Assembly (NCBI RefSeq): GCF_008728195.1
Contig: NZ_CP031598.1
Coordinates: forward strand, 2,232,001 to 2,296,000
Reading direction: 5' to 3'
DNA length: 64,000 nucleotides
Source: Roseovarius indicus
GTDB lineage: Bacteria > Pseudomonadota > Alphaproteobacteria > Rhodobacterales > Rhodobacteraceae
The position numbers were made by a program, and so were the translations under genes. Positions 1 through 8,833 of the stretch are shown here, piece after piece. Under the pieces are notes generated by a model. It was not told where the DNA came from. It saw nothing but the letters and a program-made list of their open reading frames with translations, and made no database searches. Each line of letters opens with the position of its first letter. Position 1 is the first letter of the stretch.

Positions 1-326
<326 letters not shown>

Positions 327-327
<1 letters not shown>

Positions 328-1235
328 CAGTCCTCTCCCCGCCGCAGTTTCGGATTGAGCACGTCGCGCATCCAGTCGCCCAGGAGGTTCAGCGCCAGGA
401 TCAGCACCACCAGCACGATGGCGGGGTAGAGGGTGATCCACCACGAGCCCGAGAAGATGAACTCGAAACCCGAGCGGATGAGCGAGCCCAGCGACGGGCG
501 GTCGGTCGGCATGCCCAGCCCGAGGAACGAGAGCGCGGCCTCGGTCATGATCGCCTCGGCCACCTGGATGGTCGAGATGACCAGCACTGGCGTCAGCGTG
601 TTGGGCAGGATATGCCCCCACATCACCTTGCGCGCCGGCAGGCCGATGACGCGGGCGGCGTCAACATATTCCTTTGACTTCTCACCCAGGACCGAGCTGC
701 GCACGGTGCGGGCGAACTTGGGCCATTCGGCGATGCCGATGATCATGATCAGCATGAAGATCGCGTAATCGGCATAGGTGTTGGCGTCGAAGGCGGCGTT
801 GAAGATGGCCAGCACGATGATCGCGATCATCAGGGTGGAAAGCGACATCTGGATATCCGCCAGCCGCATCAGGAAGGCGTCGATCCAGCCACCCTTGTAG
901 CCGGCAATGAGGCCCAGCGTGATGCCGAGAATGGCCTGCACCACCACCGCGCCGATCCCGATCAGGAGGGAAATGCCGGTGCCGTACATGATGGTCGACA
1001 GCACGCCGCGCCCCTGCGCGTCGGTGCCCAGCAGGAAGCGCTCGTCGCCGCCATCCTGCCATGCGGGGGGCATCTCGCTGTCCATGATCGACAGCTGCAT
1101 CAGGTCATAGGGGTTCTGCGGCGCGATGAAGGGCGCCAGCGCCGCCATCAGCACCAGCAGCAGGAGCACGAGGCCCGCGGCCATCGCCACCGGGTCGCCA
1201 ATGAAGCGTTTGAAGACAAAGCGCCAGGTGATCAT
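327..1235 (-). CDS. dppC: Peptide ABC transporter permease, DppC type
   Basis: This 302-residue inner-membrane permease forms the channel with the DppB-type partner. It has the DppC/OppC layout: a first transmembrane helix near residues 16-38, a periplasmic stretch containing a GTDAQGRD-like segment (GTDAQGRG), then a block of helices and the EAA loop (region [17 protein letters not shown]) that contacts the ATPase. The ATG at 1235 is chosen because it overlaps the stop of dppB by four bases (ATGA); the open frame extends further upstream but only as antisense-like sequence. It belongs to the four-gene operon that starts with the binding protein at 3900. Confidence 0.92.
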
Positions 1236-2218
1236 GATTTGGCCCCCGGCAGTTTCACGGTCGGGTTGATCAGCGTGTAGATGAAATCGACGATGGTGTT
1301 GACCACCACGAAGATCAGGCCGACCACGATGATGTAGGCGATGATGAGCGGCGTATCGACCCGGTTCACCGCCTCGAGAAAGAGAAAGCCCATGCCCGGC
1401 CACTGGAAGACCGTCTCGGTCAGGATGGTATAGGCGATGAGCGTGCCGATCATCAGGCCGCCCACCGTGACCACGGGCAGAAGCGTGTTGCGGAAGGCGT
1501 GCACGTAACGCACCCGGCGGGTCGAGAGGCCCTTGGCGCGGGCAAAGCGCACGTAATCGGTGGCCATCGTCTCCATCATCTCGGCCCGGATCAGGCGGAT
1601 GAAGAGCGGCAGCATGATCGAGGACAGCGCGATCGAGGGCAGGATCAGGTGCGCCCAGCCGTCAACCGTCAGCAGGCCGGTCTCCCATCCCCAGGGCAGC
1701 TCGACCGTGTCGCCGCGCCCGAAGGCGGGCAGCCAGTTCAGCTCGACCCCGAAGATCCAGACCAGCATGATCGCGGTCAGGAAGACGGGGATCGAGATGC
1801 CGACGATCGAGCCGGTCATGATCACGCGGGCGAAGAAACTGTCGCGGTTGATGGCACAGTATATCCCCGCCGGGATCGACACCGACAGGAAGATGAAGAC
1901 CGCGCCCAGCACCAGCTCGAACGTGGCGGGGAACTTGTCCATGATCACGTCGAGGGCAGGGCGCTTGAAGAAATAGGAGGTGCCGAGATCGCCCTGCACG
2001 GCGTTGCCGAGAAAGCGGACATATTGCACCATGAAGGGGTCGTTGAGGCCCAGCTCTTCGCGCAGGGCGTCGCGCTCTTCCTCGGAGACCGACTGGCCCA
2101 CGAGTTCGCGCAGCGGATCGCCGAGGTTGTCCTGGATCGAAAAGCCGATGAGCGAGATGACGAACATCACGATCACGGCCTGCAGGGCCCGGCGGATGAG
2201 GAAAGCGAGAATGTGCAT
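1232..2218 (-). CDS. dppB: Peptide ABC transporter permease, DppB type
   Basis: This 328-residue polytopic permease starts with the characteristic single N-terminal helix of DppB/OppB proteins (MHILAFLIRRALQAV...) and carries the EAA signature around RFARAKGLSTRRVRYVHAFRN. It is the first membrane subunit of a dipeptide/oligopeptide importer. It lies 143 bases downstream of the binding-protein gene and is separated from it by a perfect 12-bp hairpin, a common way to make more binding protein than permease. Family membership is clear; the actual peptide or amine substrate is unknown. Confidence 0.92.
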   Translation of the reverse strand: MHILAFLIRRALQAVIVMFVISLIGFSIQDNLGDPLRELVGQSVSEEERDALREELGLNDPFMVQYVRFLGNAVQGDLGTSYFFKRPALDVIMDKFPATFELVLGAVFIFLSVSIPAGIYCAINRDSFFARVIMTGSIVGISIPVFLTAIMLVWIFGVELNWLPAFGRGDTVELPWGWETGLLTVDGWAHLILPSIALSSIMLPLFIRLIRAEMMETMATDYVRFARAKGLSTRRVRYVHAFRNTLLPVVTVGGLMIGTLIAYTILTETVFQWPGMGFLFLEAVNRVDTPLIIAYIIVVGLIFVVVNTIVDFIYTLINPTVKLPGAKS

Positions 2219-2319
2219 GGCTTCGGTTCGGTCCCGTGGCGCGCGCCTTTTCAGCGACTCAGCTATTGCGTGGCGCGCGACAAATCACGGATGGCGCGCG
2301 GAGTGCAAGGCGCGAAATG

Positions 2320-2348
2320 CCGGCGGGCCGGGTAAACCGGCCCGCCGG
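2320..2348 (-). terminator. 12-bp intercistronic hairpin between binding protein and permease genes
   Basis: Bases 2320-2331 and 2337-2348 are perfect inverted repeats (CCGGCGGGCCGG and its complement) around a 5-base loop. The hairpin sits 14 bases after the stop of the binding-protein gene, and no T-run follows on the minus strand. It therefore looks more like an mRNA-stabilising or partial-attenuation stem than a full terminator. Confidence 0.65.
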
Positions 2349-2361
2349 ACGCAGCGTTAGC

Positions 2362-3900
2362 TTACTCTTCGATGACCAGGTCGCCCAGGTAGGGGAAGTT
2401 CATCACGTTGAGCACGGGCTCGATATCGACGCCCGTACGCGCGGCCCAGGCCAGGTCCTGCCAGTGCAGCGGCACGAAGGCTGCCTCGTCATAGAGGATC
2501 TGCTCGACCGTCTGCAGCATGTCGGCGCGCTTCTGCTCGTCCGTTTCGGTCAGCGACGCCATGGTCAGGCGGTCGACTTCCTCGTTCGAGTAGTTGCCCG
2601 AGTTGTACTGCCCACGGCCGGTGTCGGGGTTCGGCGTCATGGTCAGGAACTCGTTGAAGTTGGCGCTGTCCTCGGTGTCCGAATGCCAGCCGATCATCAT
2701 GATGTCGGCGGCGCGTTCATCGAACTTGGGCCAGTATTGCGCCTTCGGCATGGTGGTCAGGTCGATCTCGATGCCGATCTTCGCCAGCATGGCGGCCGCC
2801 GCTTCGCAGATCTTGTAGTCGTTCACGTAGCGGTTGTTGGGGCACATCATCGTGGCCGAGAACCCGTCGGCGTAACCGGCCTCTTCCATCAGCGCCTTGG
2901 CTTTCTCGACGTCGAAGCGCGGCTCGAGGTTGGGGTTGTGCCCCACGTAGCCCTCGGGCGACTGTTGCGCCGCGACGGTGCCGAAGCCCTTCATGATCTT
3001 CTGCACGATGCCTTCGTTGTTGATGGCATGCACGATCGCCTGGCGGACCTTGACGTCGGCCAGCGCCTCGTTGCGCTCCTGGTTCATCTGCAGGGTGATG
3101 ATCCGGGTGCCGGTCATGGTGACGAGCTTGGTGTCCTCGTTGTTCTCGATCCGCTCGAGATCGGTCGGCGGCACCGGTGCGATGAAGTCGACGTCACCCG
3201 ACAGCAGGGCGGCGACGCGGGTCGGCGCTTCCTTGATCGGCGTCAGGATCGCGGTCTGCACGTTGCCCGGGCTGTCGGTGTCCCAATAGTCGGGGTTGCG
3301 CTCGAAGGTGACCTTCACGCCCTGTTCGCGCTCGGCGATGGTGAACGGGCCGGTGCCCGAGACGTTCTGGCTGGCAAAGCTGTCACCGTGCTTGGCGATC
3401 TCGTCGCCGCCCTCGGTGTAGAAGTCCTTGTCCAGCGGGAACACGTAGGTCGCCGTGTGCAGGATCAGCGGGCTCGGGCCATCGGTCTTAACCTCGACGG
3501 TGTAGTCGTCAACCGCGGTGGCCGAGGACCAGCCGGCGAAGATGCCCTTGAAGTCGGGCGAGGATTTCAGGCGCTCGATCGTGTAGACCACGTCTTCCGC
3601 CGTCAGGTCGTTGCCGGAATGGAATTTCACGCCTTCCCGGATGTGGAACAGCATGGTGGTGTCGTCGATCCGCTCCCACTCGGTGGCGATGCGCGGGTCG
3701 AAGCCCAGATCCTTGTTCCAGCGCACGAGCGGGTCAAAGACCATGTGGCTCAGCTGGAGCGTACCGCCCGACAGCTGCTCATGCGGGTCAAGCGACACCG
3801 GGTCGGCGTCATAGGCAAAGTTCAGCGTCTGCGCCGAACCCATGCCTGCGGCCGCCACGAGAATCGCGGATGCCGTTGCAAGATTGCGTAGAACTTTCAT
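2362..3900 (-). CDS. Peptide ABC transporter substrate-binding protein (SBP family 5)
   Basis: This 512-residue periplasmic binding protein delivers peptides to the permeases encoded downstream. An N-terminal signal peptide (about residues 1-23, ending in the region GMGSAQ) precedes the mature protein. The family-5 landmarks are present: DPVSLDPHE near the N-terminus, FHIREGVKFHSG with the LTAEDVVYTIERL helix, GTGPF, and PTRVAALLSGDVDF. Length and order match DppA/OppA proteins. It is the promoter-proximal gene of the operon, and the 336-base region upstream (3901-4236) should hold the promoter. Family-5 proteins also bind nickel, opines or heme, so 'peptide' is the default rather than a proven ligand. 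Confidence 0.9.
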   Translation of the reverse strand: MKVLRNLATASAILVAAAGMGSAQTLNFAYDADPVSLDPHEQLSGGTLQLSHMVFDPLVRWNKDLGFDPRIATEWERIDDTTMLFHIREGVKFHSGNDLTAEDVVYTIERLKSSPDFKGIFAGWSSATAVDDYTVEVKTDGPSPLILHTATYVFPLDKDFYTEGGDEIAKHGDSFASQNVSGTGPFTIAEREQGVKVTFERNPDYWDTDSPGNVQTAILTPIKEAPTRVAALLSGDVDFIAPVPPTDLERIENNEDTKLVTMTGTRIITLQMNQERNEALADVKVRQAIVHAINNEGIVQKIMKGFGTVAAQQSPEGYVGHNPNLEPRFDVEKAKALMEEAGYADGFSATMMCPNNRYVNDYKICEAAAAMLAKIGIEIDLTTMPKAQYWPKFDERAADIMMIGWHSDTEDSANFNEFLTMTPNPDTGRGQYNSGNYSNEEVDRLTMASLTETDEQKRADMLQTVEQILYDEAAFVPLHWQDLAWAARTGVDIEPVLNVMNFPYLGDLVIEE

Positions 3901-4175
3901 GTATATCTCCCTGGATAAGCCGGATTTGCGGGGCCATTGACAGGCAACCCCCCGGACATAGCCGCAAGGTTGTCGCGATTCTGAACAGGTGTAAAGGCCG
4001 CGTGCCGCTACGTTACGGCGTTGGGTGGCGTCAAAAAACCAGCCAAACCAGTGGGCTAGGCGGAAATTTTATCAAAAGGTCAAAGGCTTGGCCGGGCCCG
4101 CCGCGCTGCAACCGACAGGCGAGGCATGTACGGTGGAGCGCCATTTTCCAATCCTGACCGTTATTCATGGTTTTG

Positions 4176-4204
4176 TTGACACCCGCTCGGACGGCCAATA
4201 CCAA
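4176..4204 (+). promoter_or_regulatory. Candidate sigma-70 promoter for the Gly-Glu repeat operon
   Basis: A perfect TTGACA lies at 4176-4181 and is followed after 17 bases by a weak -10-like hexamer TACCAA (4199-4204), inside an AT-richer stretch. The Shine-Dalgarno AGGAG at 4224-4228 sits just upstream of the ATG at 4237. The rest of the gene-free region 3901-4236 shows no other structure I can name. I looked for Irr- and RirA-like iron boxes and found no convincing one. Confidence 0.4.
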
Positions 4205-4236
4205 TTATTTCTATCAGGAAATGAGGAGATGCGCTG

Positions 4237-4614
4237 ATGACCGATACCCCCGAAAAACCCCGCCGCCTTGTCACCGCCCGCCGCAGCGTTGCCCTTGGCA
4301 CGCTGGCCGCCGTGGTCGCCGGTGGCAGCGCCGCCCACGCCGCTGTGGCCACGCCCGACATGACCGACACGCCGGAATGGGTTCAGCTGGCCTCCGACGA
4401 CGGTGAAGGCGAGGGCGAAGCCGAGGGAGAAGGTGAAGCCGAGGGTGAAGGCCAGGCCGCAGCCGAAGCAGAAGGCGAGGGCGAAGCCGAAGGCAGCGAG
4501 GAATACTCCGAGGAAGGCGAAGGCGAGTCTGAAGGAGAGGGTGAAGGCGAGGGCGAAGGCGAGGGCGAAGGTGAAGGTGAAGGAGAGGGTGAAGGCGAGG
4601 GCGAAGGCTCCTGA
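4237..4614 (+). CDS. Exported Gly-Glu dipeptide-repeat protein (first paralogue)
   Basis: This 125-residue protein has a Tat-like signal: the segment RRLVTARRSVALG is followed by a hydrophobic stretch and an AHA cleavage site near residue 35. After a short linker, residues from about 49 to the end are almost only Gly and Glu with some Ala, Ser and Tyr, ending in about 14 uninterrupted GE units. The polyanionic tail should be disordered and able to bind cations. The gene is followed by a near-identical N-terminus in the next gene, so the two are tandem duplicates. A PKHD hydroxylase and an iron-type permease lie downstream, which suggests metal handling; that is inference. The DNA hexamer repeat (GGCGAR) could vary in copy number without shifting frame. 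I do not recognise a named family. Confidence 0.85.
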   Translation: MTDTPEKPRRLVTARRSVALGTLAAVVAGGSAAHAAVATPDMTDTPEWVQLASDDGEGEGEAEGEGEAEGEGQAAAEAEGEGEAEGSEEYSEEGEGESEGEGEGEGEGEGEGEGEGEGEGEGEGS

Positions 4615-4646
4615 CGTAGCCCCACGCCGACCATCCCGTACCTTCC

Positions 4647-4676
4647 GGCGCCGCATGTCCCCAAACATGCGGCGCC
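4647..4676 (+). terminator. 12-bp hairpin between the two Gly-Glu repeat genes
   Basis: Bases 4647-4658 and 4665-4676 pair perfectly (GGCGCCGCATGT and its complement) with a 6-base loop. Only a weak T-containing stretch (CTTGATTT) follows. It lies 33 bases after the first repeat gene and would partially terminate or protect its transcript, allowing more of the first product than of the downstream proteins. Confidence 0.6.
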
Positions 4677-4709
4677 CTTGATTTCAGAGCTTCCCGAAAG
4701 GACCGCGCG

Positions 4710-5537
4710 ATGAGCGACACCCCCGAGAAACCCCGCCGCCTTGTCACCGCCCGGCGCACGCTCACCATCGGCACGCTGGCCGCTGGCCTTGCCACTGCCG
4801 CCCATGCCACCATCGTCACCCCCGCCGAGGCGGACCTGCCCGACAGCTACTGGCTGGCCGCCGGCGAAGGCGAGGGGGAAGGCGAAGGTGAAGGCGAGGG
4901 CGAGGGCGAAGCCGCAGAGCAGGACAGCAGCGCCCGGATGGACGACGCCGCCTTCCTCGTGGCCCTCGGCCAGCTCGAAGGCCGGCTTTTCGCCGCCACC
5001 GCGCTTGCCGAAGACGGCCAGGCCGACGCGGCCGCGGCGCTGCTTGACGGCCCGGCCGGCGATGTTCACGCGGCGCTCGACGCCCGCGGGATAGACGGTG
5101 TGGCCGATGCCCTTGCCGCCCTCGACACCGCCATCGCCGAAGGCGCCGACACCGTCGCAGACGACTACGACACCGCCCGCGACCTCTTCGAATCCGCCCG
5201 CCGCGAAACCACCGCGCGGGCCCAGTTCCGCTCGCTCATCGCGCTGACCCGCGCCGCCGCCGAAACCTATGCCGGTGCCGTCGACGGCGATCAGATCACC
5301 GACCTCGCCGCCTACCAGGCCGCCTGGGGCATGATCGAGCTGGCCAAGGTCGAAGCCGGCGAGATGGCTAAGGCCAACCACGACCGCATTTCGCAGGCCG
5401 GGCAGGGCCTTGTCGACGCGCTCGGGTTCGCCGACCCCGCCTTCACCGACCTGCAAGCCGCCGGTCTGCACCCCGATGCCAGCCTGCTGCACGGCGCCGC
5501 AGGGCGGATGGATCTGGCCCTGTCGAAGGTGTACTGA
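4710..5537 (+). CDS. Exported Gly-Glu repeat protein with helical C-terminal domain (second paralogue)
   Basis: This 275-residue protein shares its N-terminus (DTPEKPRRLVTARR) with the upstream paralogue, including the twin-arginine-like signal and an AHA cleavage site near residue 32. A shorter GE run (about residues 53-67) leads into a domain of about 200 residues, rich in Ala, Asp and Leu and predicted by eye to be all helical. I cannot assign that domain to a known family; a periplasmic metal- or iron-associated helical bundle (imelysin-like in general character) is a guess. A Shine-Dalgarno-like GAAAGGA precedes the ATG. The PKHD hydroxylase gene begins 3 bases after its stop, so the two are certainly cotranscribed. 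Confidence 0.85.
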   Translation: MSDTPEKPRRLVTARRTLTIGTLAAGLATAAHATIVTPAEADLPDSYWLAAGEGEGEGEGEGEGEGEAAEQDSSARMDDAAFLVALGQLEGRLFAATALAEDGQADAAAALLDGPAGDVHAALDARGIDGVADALAALDTAIAEGADTVADDYDTARDLFESARRETTARAQFRSLIALTRAAAETYAGAVDGDQITDLAAYQAAWGMIELAKVEAGEMAKANHDRISQAGQGLVDALGFADPAFTDLQAAGLHPDASLLHGAAGRMDLALSKVY

Positions 5538-5540
5538 GCG

Positions 5541-6200
5541 ATGTTCATGGTCATCGGAGACGTGCTCGATAAGCAGGAGGTGGCCGACCTGCGCGCCGCC
5601 GCCGACGCCATCGAGTTCCAGGACGGCCGCGCCACCGCCGGCCGCTATGCCCGCGGTGTGAAGAGCAATCTTCAGGCGAAACCCTCGGCCGATCTCGACG
5701 AGATCCTGGCCTCGGTGCGCAAAAAGCTCTTCAAGAACGAGCTGTTCCGCTCGGTCGCCCGGCCCAGAAAGATCGCCCGCTCGCTGCTCTCCCGCTATGG
5801 CCCCGGCATGGAATACGGCTTCCATGTCGACGACCCGATCATGAAGGGCAGCCGCACCGACCTCTCCTTCACCCTCTACCTGTCGGAACCCGAGGAATAC
5901 GAGGGCGGCGGCCTCGTCATCGACGACGTGCTCGAGGAACGGGTCATCCGGCTTCAGGCCGGCGACATGGTGCTTTACCCCACCTCGGCCCTGCACCGGG
6001 TCGAGCCCGTCACCACCGGCGAACGGGTCGCCGTGGTGGGCTGGGTTACGAGCTGGGTGCGCGATGCGGCGAAACGCGAGGTGCTGCACGATCTCGACGT
6101 CGCCACCCGCTCGATCTTTGACGAGCATGGCAAGACCCCGGCCTTCGACCGGCTCTTCAAGGCGAAAAGCAACCTTTACCGCATGTGGGCGGACGGGTAG
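5541..6200 (+). CDS. PKHD-type Fe(II)/2-oxoglutarate-dependent hydroxylase (PiuC/YbiX family)
   Basis: This 219-residue protein belongs to the PKHD-type hydroxylases, which use Fe(II), 2-oxoglutarate and O2. The facial triad is visible as H95-x-D97 in GFHVDD and H152 in LHRVEP, with R162 in GERVAVVGW as the likely 2-oxoglutarate anchor. Length and C-terminus (SNLYRMWADG) fit the PiuC/YbiX family, which is repeatedly found beside iron-uptake genes and is often iron-regulated; its substrate is unresolved. Here it sits between two Gly-Glu repeat proteins and an iron-type permease. It might therefore modify a substrate exported or imported by this locus, which is inference. Confidence 0.93.
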   Translation: MFMVIGDVLDKQEVADLRAAADAIEFQDGRATAGRYARGVKSNLQAKPSADLDEILASVRKKLFKNELFRSVARPRKIARSLLSRYGPGMEYGFHVDDPIMKGSRTDLSFTLYLSEPEEYEGGGLVIDDVLEERVIRLQAGDMVLYPTSALHRVEPVTTGERVAVVGWVTSWVRDAAKREVLHDLDVATRSIFDEHGKTPAFDRLFKAKSNLYRMWADG

Positions 6201-6251
6201 GGAGATGTGCCGCGGCCCGCAAGAGCCGCCCGAGACCGAGCGGACCTGAGA

Positions 6252-7919
6252 ATGCTGAGTGAAAAAGTCCTGCACCGACTGGCCTGGGTCGTCGTCGCGT
6301 TCTGCGTCGCGCCGATCCTTGCGGCGGCGCTGGCGGCGTTCACCGGCAACCTCGAGGTGTGGCGCGACGTGTTGGCCTCCGTCCTGCCGCGCTATGTGCG
6401 CACCACGCTGATCCTGGTGGCGATCGTGGGGGTGGCGACCGCCGTTATCGGGTCGGTCACGGCATGGCTGGTGACGGTCTACCGCTTCCCCGGCTCCCGC
6501 TGGCTCGAGATCGCGCTGGCCCTGCCGCTGGCCTTCCCGGCCTACGTGATGGCCTATGCCTATACCTACATGCTCGACCATCCAGGGCCGGTGCAGACGG
6601 TGCTGCGCGACATCACCGGCTGGGGCCCGCGCGACTACTGGTTCCCCGAGGTCCGCTCGCTGGGGGGCGCGGCGCTGATGCTGACCATCGTGCTCTACCC
6701 GTATGTCTACCTGCTGGCGCGCGCCTCCTTCCGCCAGCAATCGGCCAATGCCTTCCTCGTTGCCCGCACGCTGGGCCGCTCGCCCTTGAAAGCCTTCTAC
6801 CGCGTCGCCCTGCCGATGGCGCGGCCCGCCATTGCCGGCGGCGCGCTGCTGGCGATCATGGAGACCATCGCCGATTACGGCACCGTCGCCTTCTTCAACG
6901 TCCAGACCTTCGCCACCGGCATCTACCAGGCGTGGTTTTCCCTGGGCGACCGGGCGGCGGCGGCGCAGCTCTCGCTCTGCCTGCTGAGCTTCGCCCTTCT
7001 GCTGGCCGGCCTCGAACGCGCCCAGCGGGGCCGCGCCCGCACCGCCGGGCGGGGTAGCCGGTTCGAGACGATGGAGCGCCCCCGCCTGACCGGCGCCTCG
7101 GGCTGGGTTGCCTTCGCCCTCTGCCTCGGGCCGGTGCTTCTGGGGTTCGTCATCCCGGCGATCATGCTGGGCGTGATGGCGGTGGGCTCGGGCCAGTCGC
7201 TCCTCTCCTCGCGCTACGTCGCGCTGATGCAGAACTCGGTCACCGTGGCCGGCGTCGCCGCCGTGCTGACGGTCATCGGCGCCATCCTCATCGGCTTCCG
7301 CGCCCGCACGCGCCCCTCGCGCAGCTCGAAGCTGATCGTGATCGGCGCGGGCGTGGGCTATGCGGTGCCCGGCGGCGTGATCGCCGTCGGCCTCATGGTG
7401 CCCATGGCCGCCCTCGACAACATCATCGACGGCATCATGGAAAGCCGCTTCGGTATCGACACCGGGCTGCTGATCACAGGCTCCATCTGGCTGATGGTGC
7501 TGGCCTACATGGCCCGCTTCATGGCGGCCGCCCTCAACGCCTATGACAGCGGCATGGCCACCATCCCGCACCACCTCGACGCCATCGGCCGCTCGCTGGG
7601 GCAGCCGGGGCAACGCCTCTTGTGGCGCATCCACCTGCCGGTGGCGCGCAACTCGGTGCTGACGGCGCTGCTGATCGTCTTCGTCGACGTGATGAAGGAA
7701 CTGCCCGCGACGCTCATCCTCCACCCGTTCAACTTCCAGACGCTGGCGGTGCAGGCCCACCGGCTGGCCGCCGACGAACGGCTGGCCGAGGCGGCGGTGC
7801 CCTCGCTGGTGCTGGTGGCGTTCGGCCTGATCCCCGTCGCTGTTCTCTGCCGGGCCTTGGGCCGCGAGGGGCGGGGGCAAAAGGCGGCGCGTCTCGGCAC
7901 GGCGGTCAGCGCAGGGTAG
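6252..7919 (+). CDS. Iron(III)-type ABC transporter permease (FbpB/ThiP-like, fused two-half)
   Basis: This 555-residue permease has two homologous six-helix halves, each with an EAA-type cytoplasmic loop: ARTLGRSPLKAFYRVALPMARP in the first half and DAIGRSLGQPGQRLLWRIHLPVARN in the second. That is the arrangement of FbpB/SfuB iron(III) permeases. MKELPATLI near the C-terminus is also typical of the iron branch. The ATG at 6252 is preferred over one at 6207 because the upstream residues do not resemble the family. No binding protein or ATPase gene accompanies it here, so partner subunits must be encoded elsewhere. The PKHD hydroxylase gene ends 51 bases upstream. Confidence 0.9.
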   Translation: MLSEKVLHRLAWVVVAFCVAPILAAALAAFTGNLEVWRDVLASVLPRYVRTTLILVAIVGVATAVIGSVTAWLVTVYRFPGSRWLEIALALPLAFPAYVMAYAYTYMLDHPGPVQTVLRDITGWGPRDYWFPEVRSLGGAALMLTIVLYPYVYLLARASFRQQSANAFLVARTLGRSPLKAFYRVALPMARPAIAGGALLAIMETIADYGTVAFFNVQTFATGIYQAWFSLGDRAAAAQLSLCLLSFALLLAGLERAQRGRARTAGRGSRFETMERPRLTGASGWVAFALCLGPVLLGFVIPAIMLGVMAVGSGQSLLSSRYVALMQNSVTVAGVAAVLTVIGAILIGFRARTRPSRSSKLIVIGAGVGYAVPGGVIAVGLMVPMAALDNIIDGIMESRFGIDTGLLITGSIWLMVLAYMARFMAAALNAYDSGMATIPHHLDAIGRSLGQPGQRLLWRIHLPVARNSVLTALLIVFVDVMKELPATLILHPFNFQTLAVQAHRLAADERLAEAAVPSLVLVAFGLIPVAVLCRALGREGRGQKAARLGTAVSAG

Positions 7920-7948
7920 GGCAAAGCGGCGCGCAGAAAATGCGCGGG

Positions 7949-7981
7949 GCGAGGCGAATTTCCTAGCAAGCCTCGCTTTTT
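7949..7981 (+). terminator. Intrinsic terminator after the iron-type permease operon
   Basis: GCGAGGC at 7949-7955 pairs with GCCTCGC at 7970-7976, and TTTTT follows directly at 7977-7981. The loop is 14 bases. It closes the operon 4237-7919. Confidence 0.8.
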
Positions 7982-8044
7982 GGGGTAACCTGACCCCCGG
8001 GAGCAGCCGGACGCATTGGCCCGGCTCGGGTGGAGGGAAATTTC

Positions 8045-8725
8045 ATGAAATACGCATTGGCCGCTTTTCTGGCCGCTTTCATTGGCGTTTCGGCCCATGC
8101 CGCGCCCTGCAAGGCGCCGTCATCGATCGAGAATGTCTACCTGGTCAAGGAATCGTATTCCTACACGAGCGCCTTCGCCGCGCAGCTGACCAAGCCCAAG
8201 CTGAACCTCGATTTCATCGAAGAGATACGGATTTATTCCGGCGATTACGTCGTGAAACTGCAATGGTACGAAAACCTGTTCGAACCCCAGTACGGAAGCC
8301 GGAAGATCACCGAGGGGTTCCGGGTGATATCCGGCATGCTCGGAGACGAGTACCAGGCCAGGATGAGAGCCAGCGAGACCACGTTCCAGTTCATCATCAA
8401 CGACAACGTCATCGACGTTCCCGTTCCCCCGTCCTCGGAGAGGGAGAATCTCGGCTACACCGACAACAAGCGGCATTACGGGCTGAGCTCGGACACCGTC
8501 CAGATGCAGGACGGACGGACCCTGTCGGAATTCCTCGAGCAAAGCCTTGCCGGCAGCAGCAACTACACTTTTGCTATCGGGCTGGGCCGGGAAAAGTCGC
8601 GCCTTGGCGGGGTCAGCCATGAACAGGTGGTGACGGTCGACATTCCCTATGCCGACCTGCAAAGGCTGAGCGGCGAGTTGGACGCCCATGTCGCGAAAAC
8701 CAAGGGCGAATCCTGCATGCGGTAG
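8045..8725 (+). CDS. Secreted protein of unknown function
   Basis: The 226-residue product starts with a clear signal peptide (MKYALAAFLAAFIGVSAHA) cleaved before APCK, so it should be periplasmic or secreted. The mature part has two cysteines, near its two ends (in APCK and ESCMR), which could form a disulfide. The ATG at 8045 is set by a strong GGAGGG 8 bases upstream; a GTG at 8030 would include that site in the coding sequence. The mature sequence is mixed alpha/beta and matches no family I recognise. It stands alone between a terminator and an MFS gene. Base composition is slightly lower in GC than the neighbours. Confidence 0.8.
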   Translation: MKYALAAFLAAFIGVSAHAAPCKAPSSIENVYLVKESYSYTSAFAAQLTKPKLNLDFIEEIRIYSGDYVVKLQWYENLFEPQYGSRKITEGFRVISGMLGDEYQARMRASETTFQFIINDNVIDVPVPPSSERENLGYTDNKRHYGLSSDTVQMQDGRTLSEFLEQSLAGSSNYTFAIGLGREKSRLGGVSHEQVVTVDIPYADLQRLSGELDAHVAKTKGESCMR

Positions 8726-8833
8726 GCCCGCCCAGGCCGCCCAGGCCGTAACCGGCCTTCCTTCGCGGTATCCTCGGCCTGCGTGGAACCTTTCCCGGGA
8801 CTTTTCATTCCTGCATGGAAAGGAGGCCGCGCC

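Noticed and set aside
2236..3891. Plus-strand 551-codon open frame opposite the peptide-binding protein
   Set aside because: It is an antisense shadow rich in His, Arg, Asp and Val, typical of the complement of GC-rich coding sequence.
4155..4167. TGA-N7-TCA resembling an iron-rhodo-box (RirA site)
   Set aside because: The consensus requires a 9-base spacer and the flanks do not match, so iron regulation cannot be claimed from this.
4400..4920. Hexamer repeats considered as a CRISPR or iteron array
   Set aside because: The units are coding GE dipeptides of 6 bp without spacers, so this is an in-frame amino acid repeat.
4383..7880. A very long minus-strand open frame opposite the Gly-Glu/PKHD/permease genes
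   Set aside because: It exists only because GC-rich codon bias leaves few stops in the antisense frame. The plus-strand genes show real motifs (facial triad, EAA loops, signal peptides), whereas the antisense product is low-complexity (PSPSPS).
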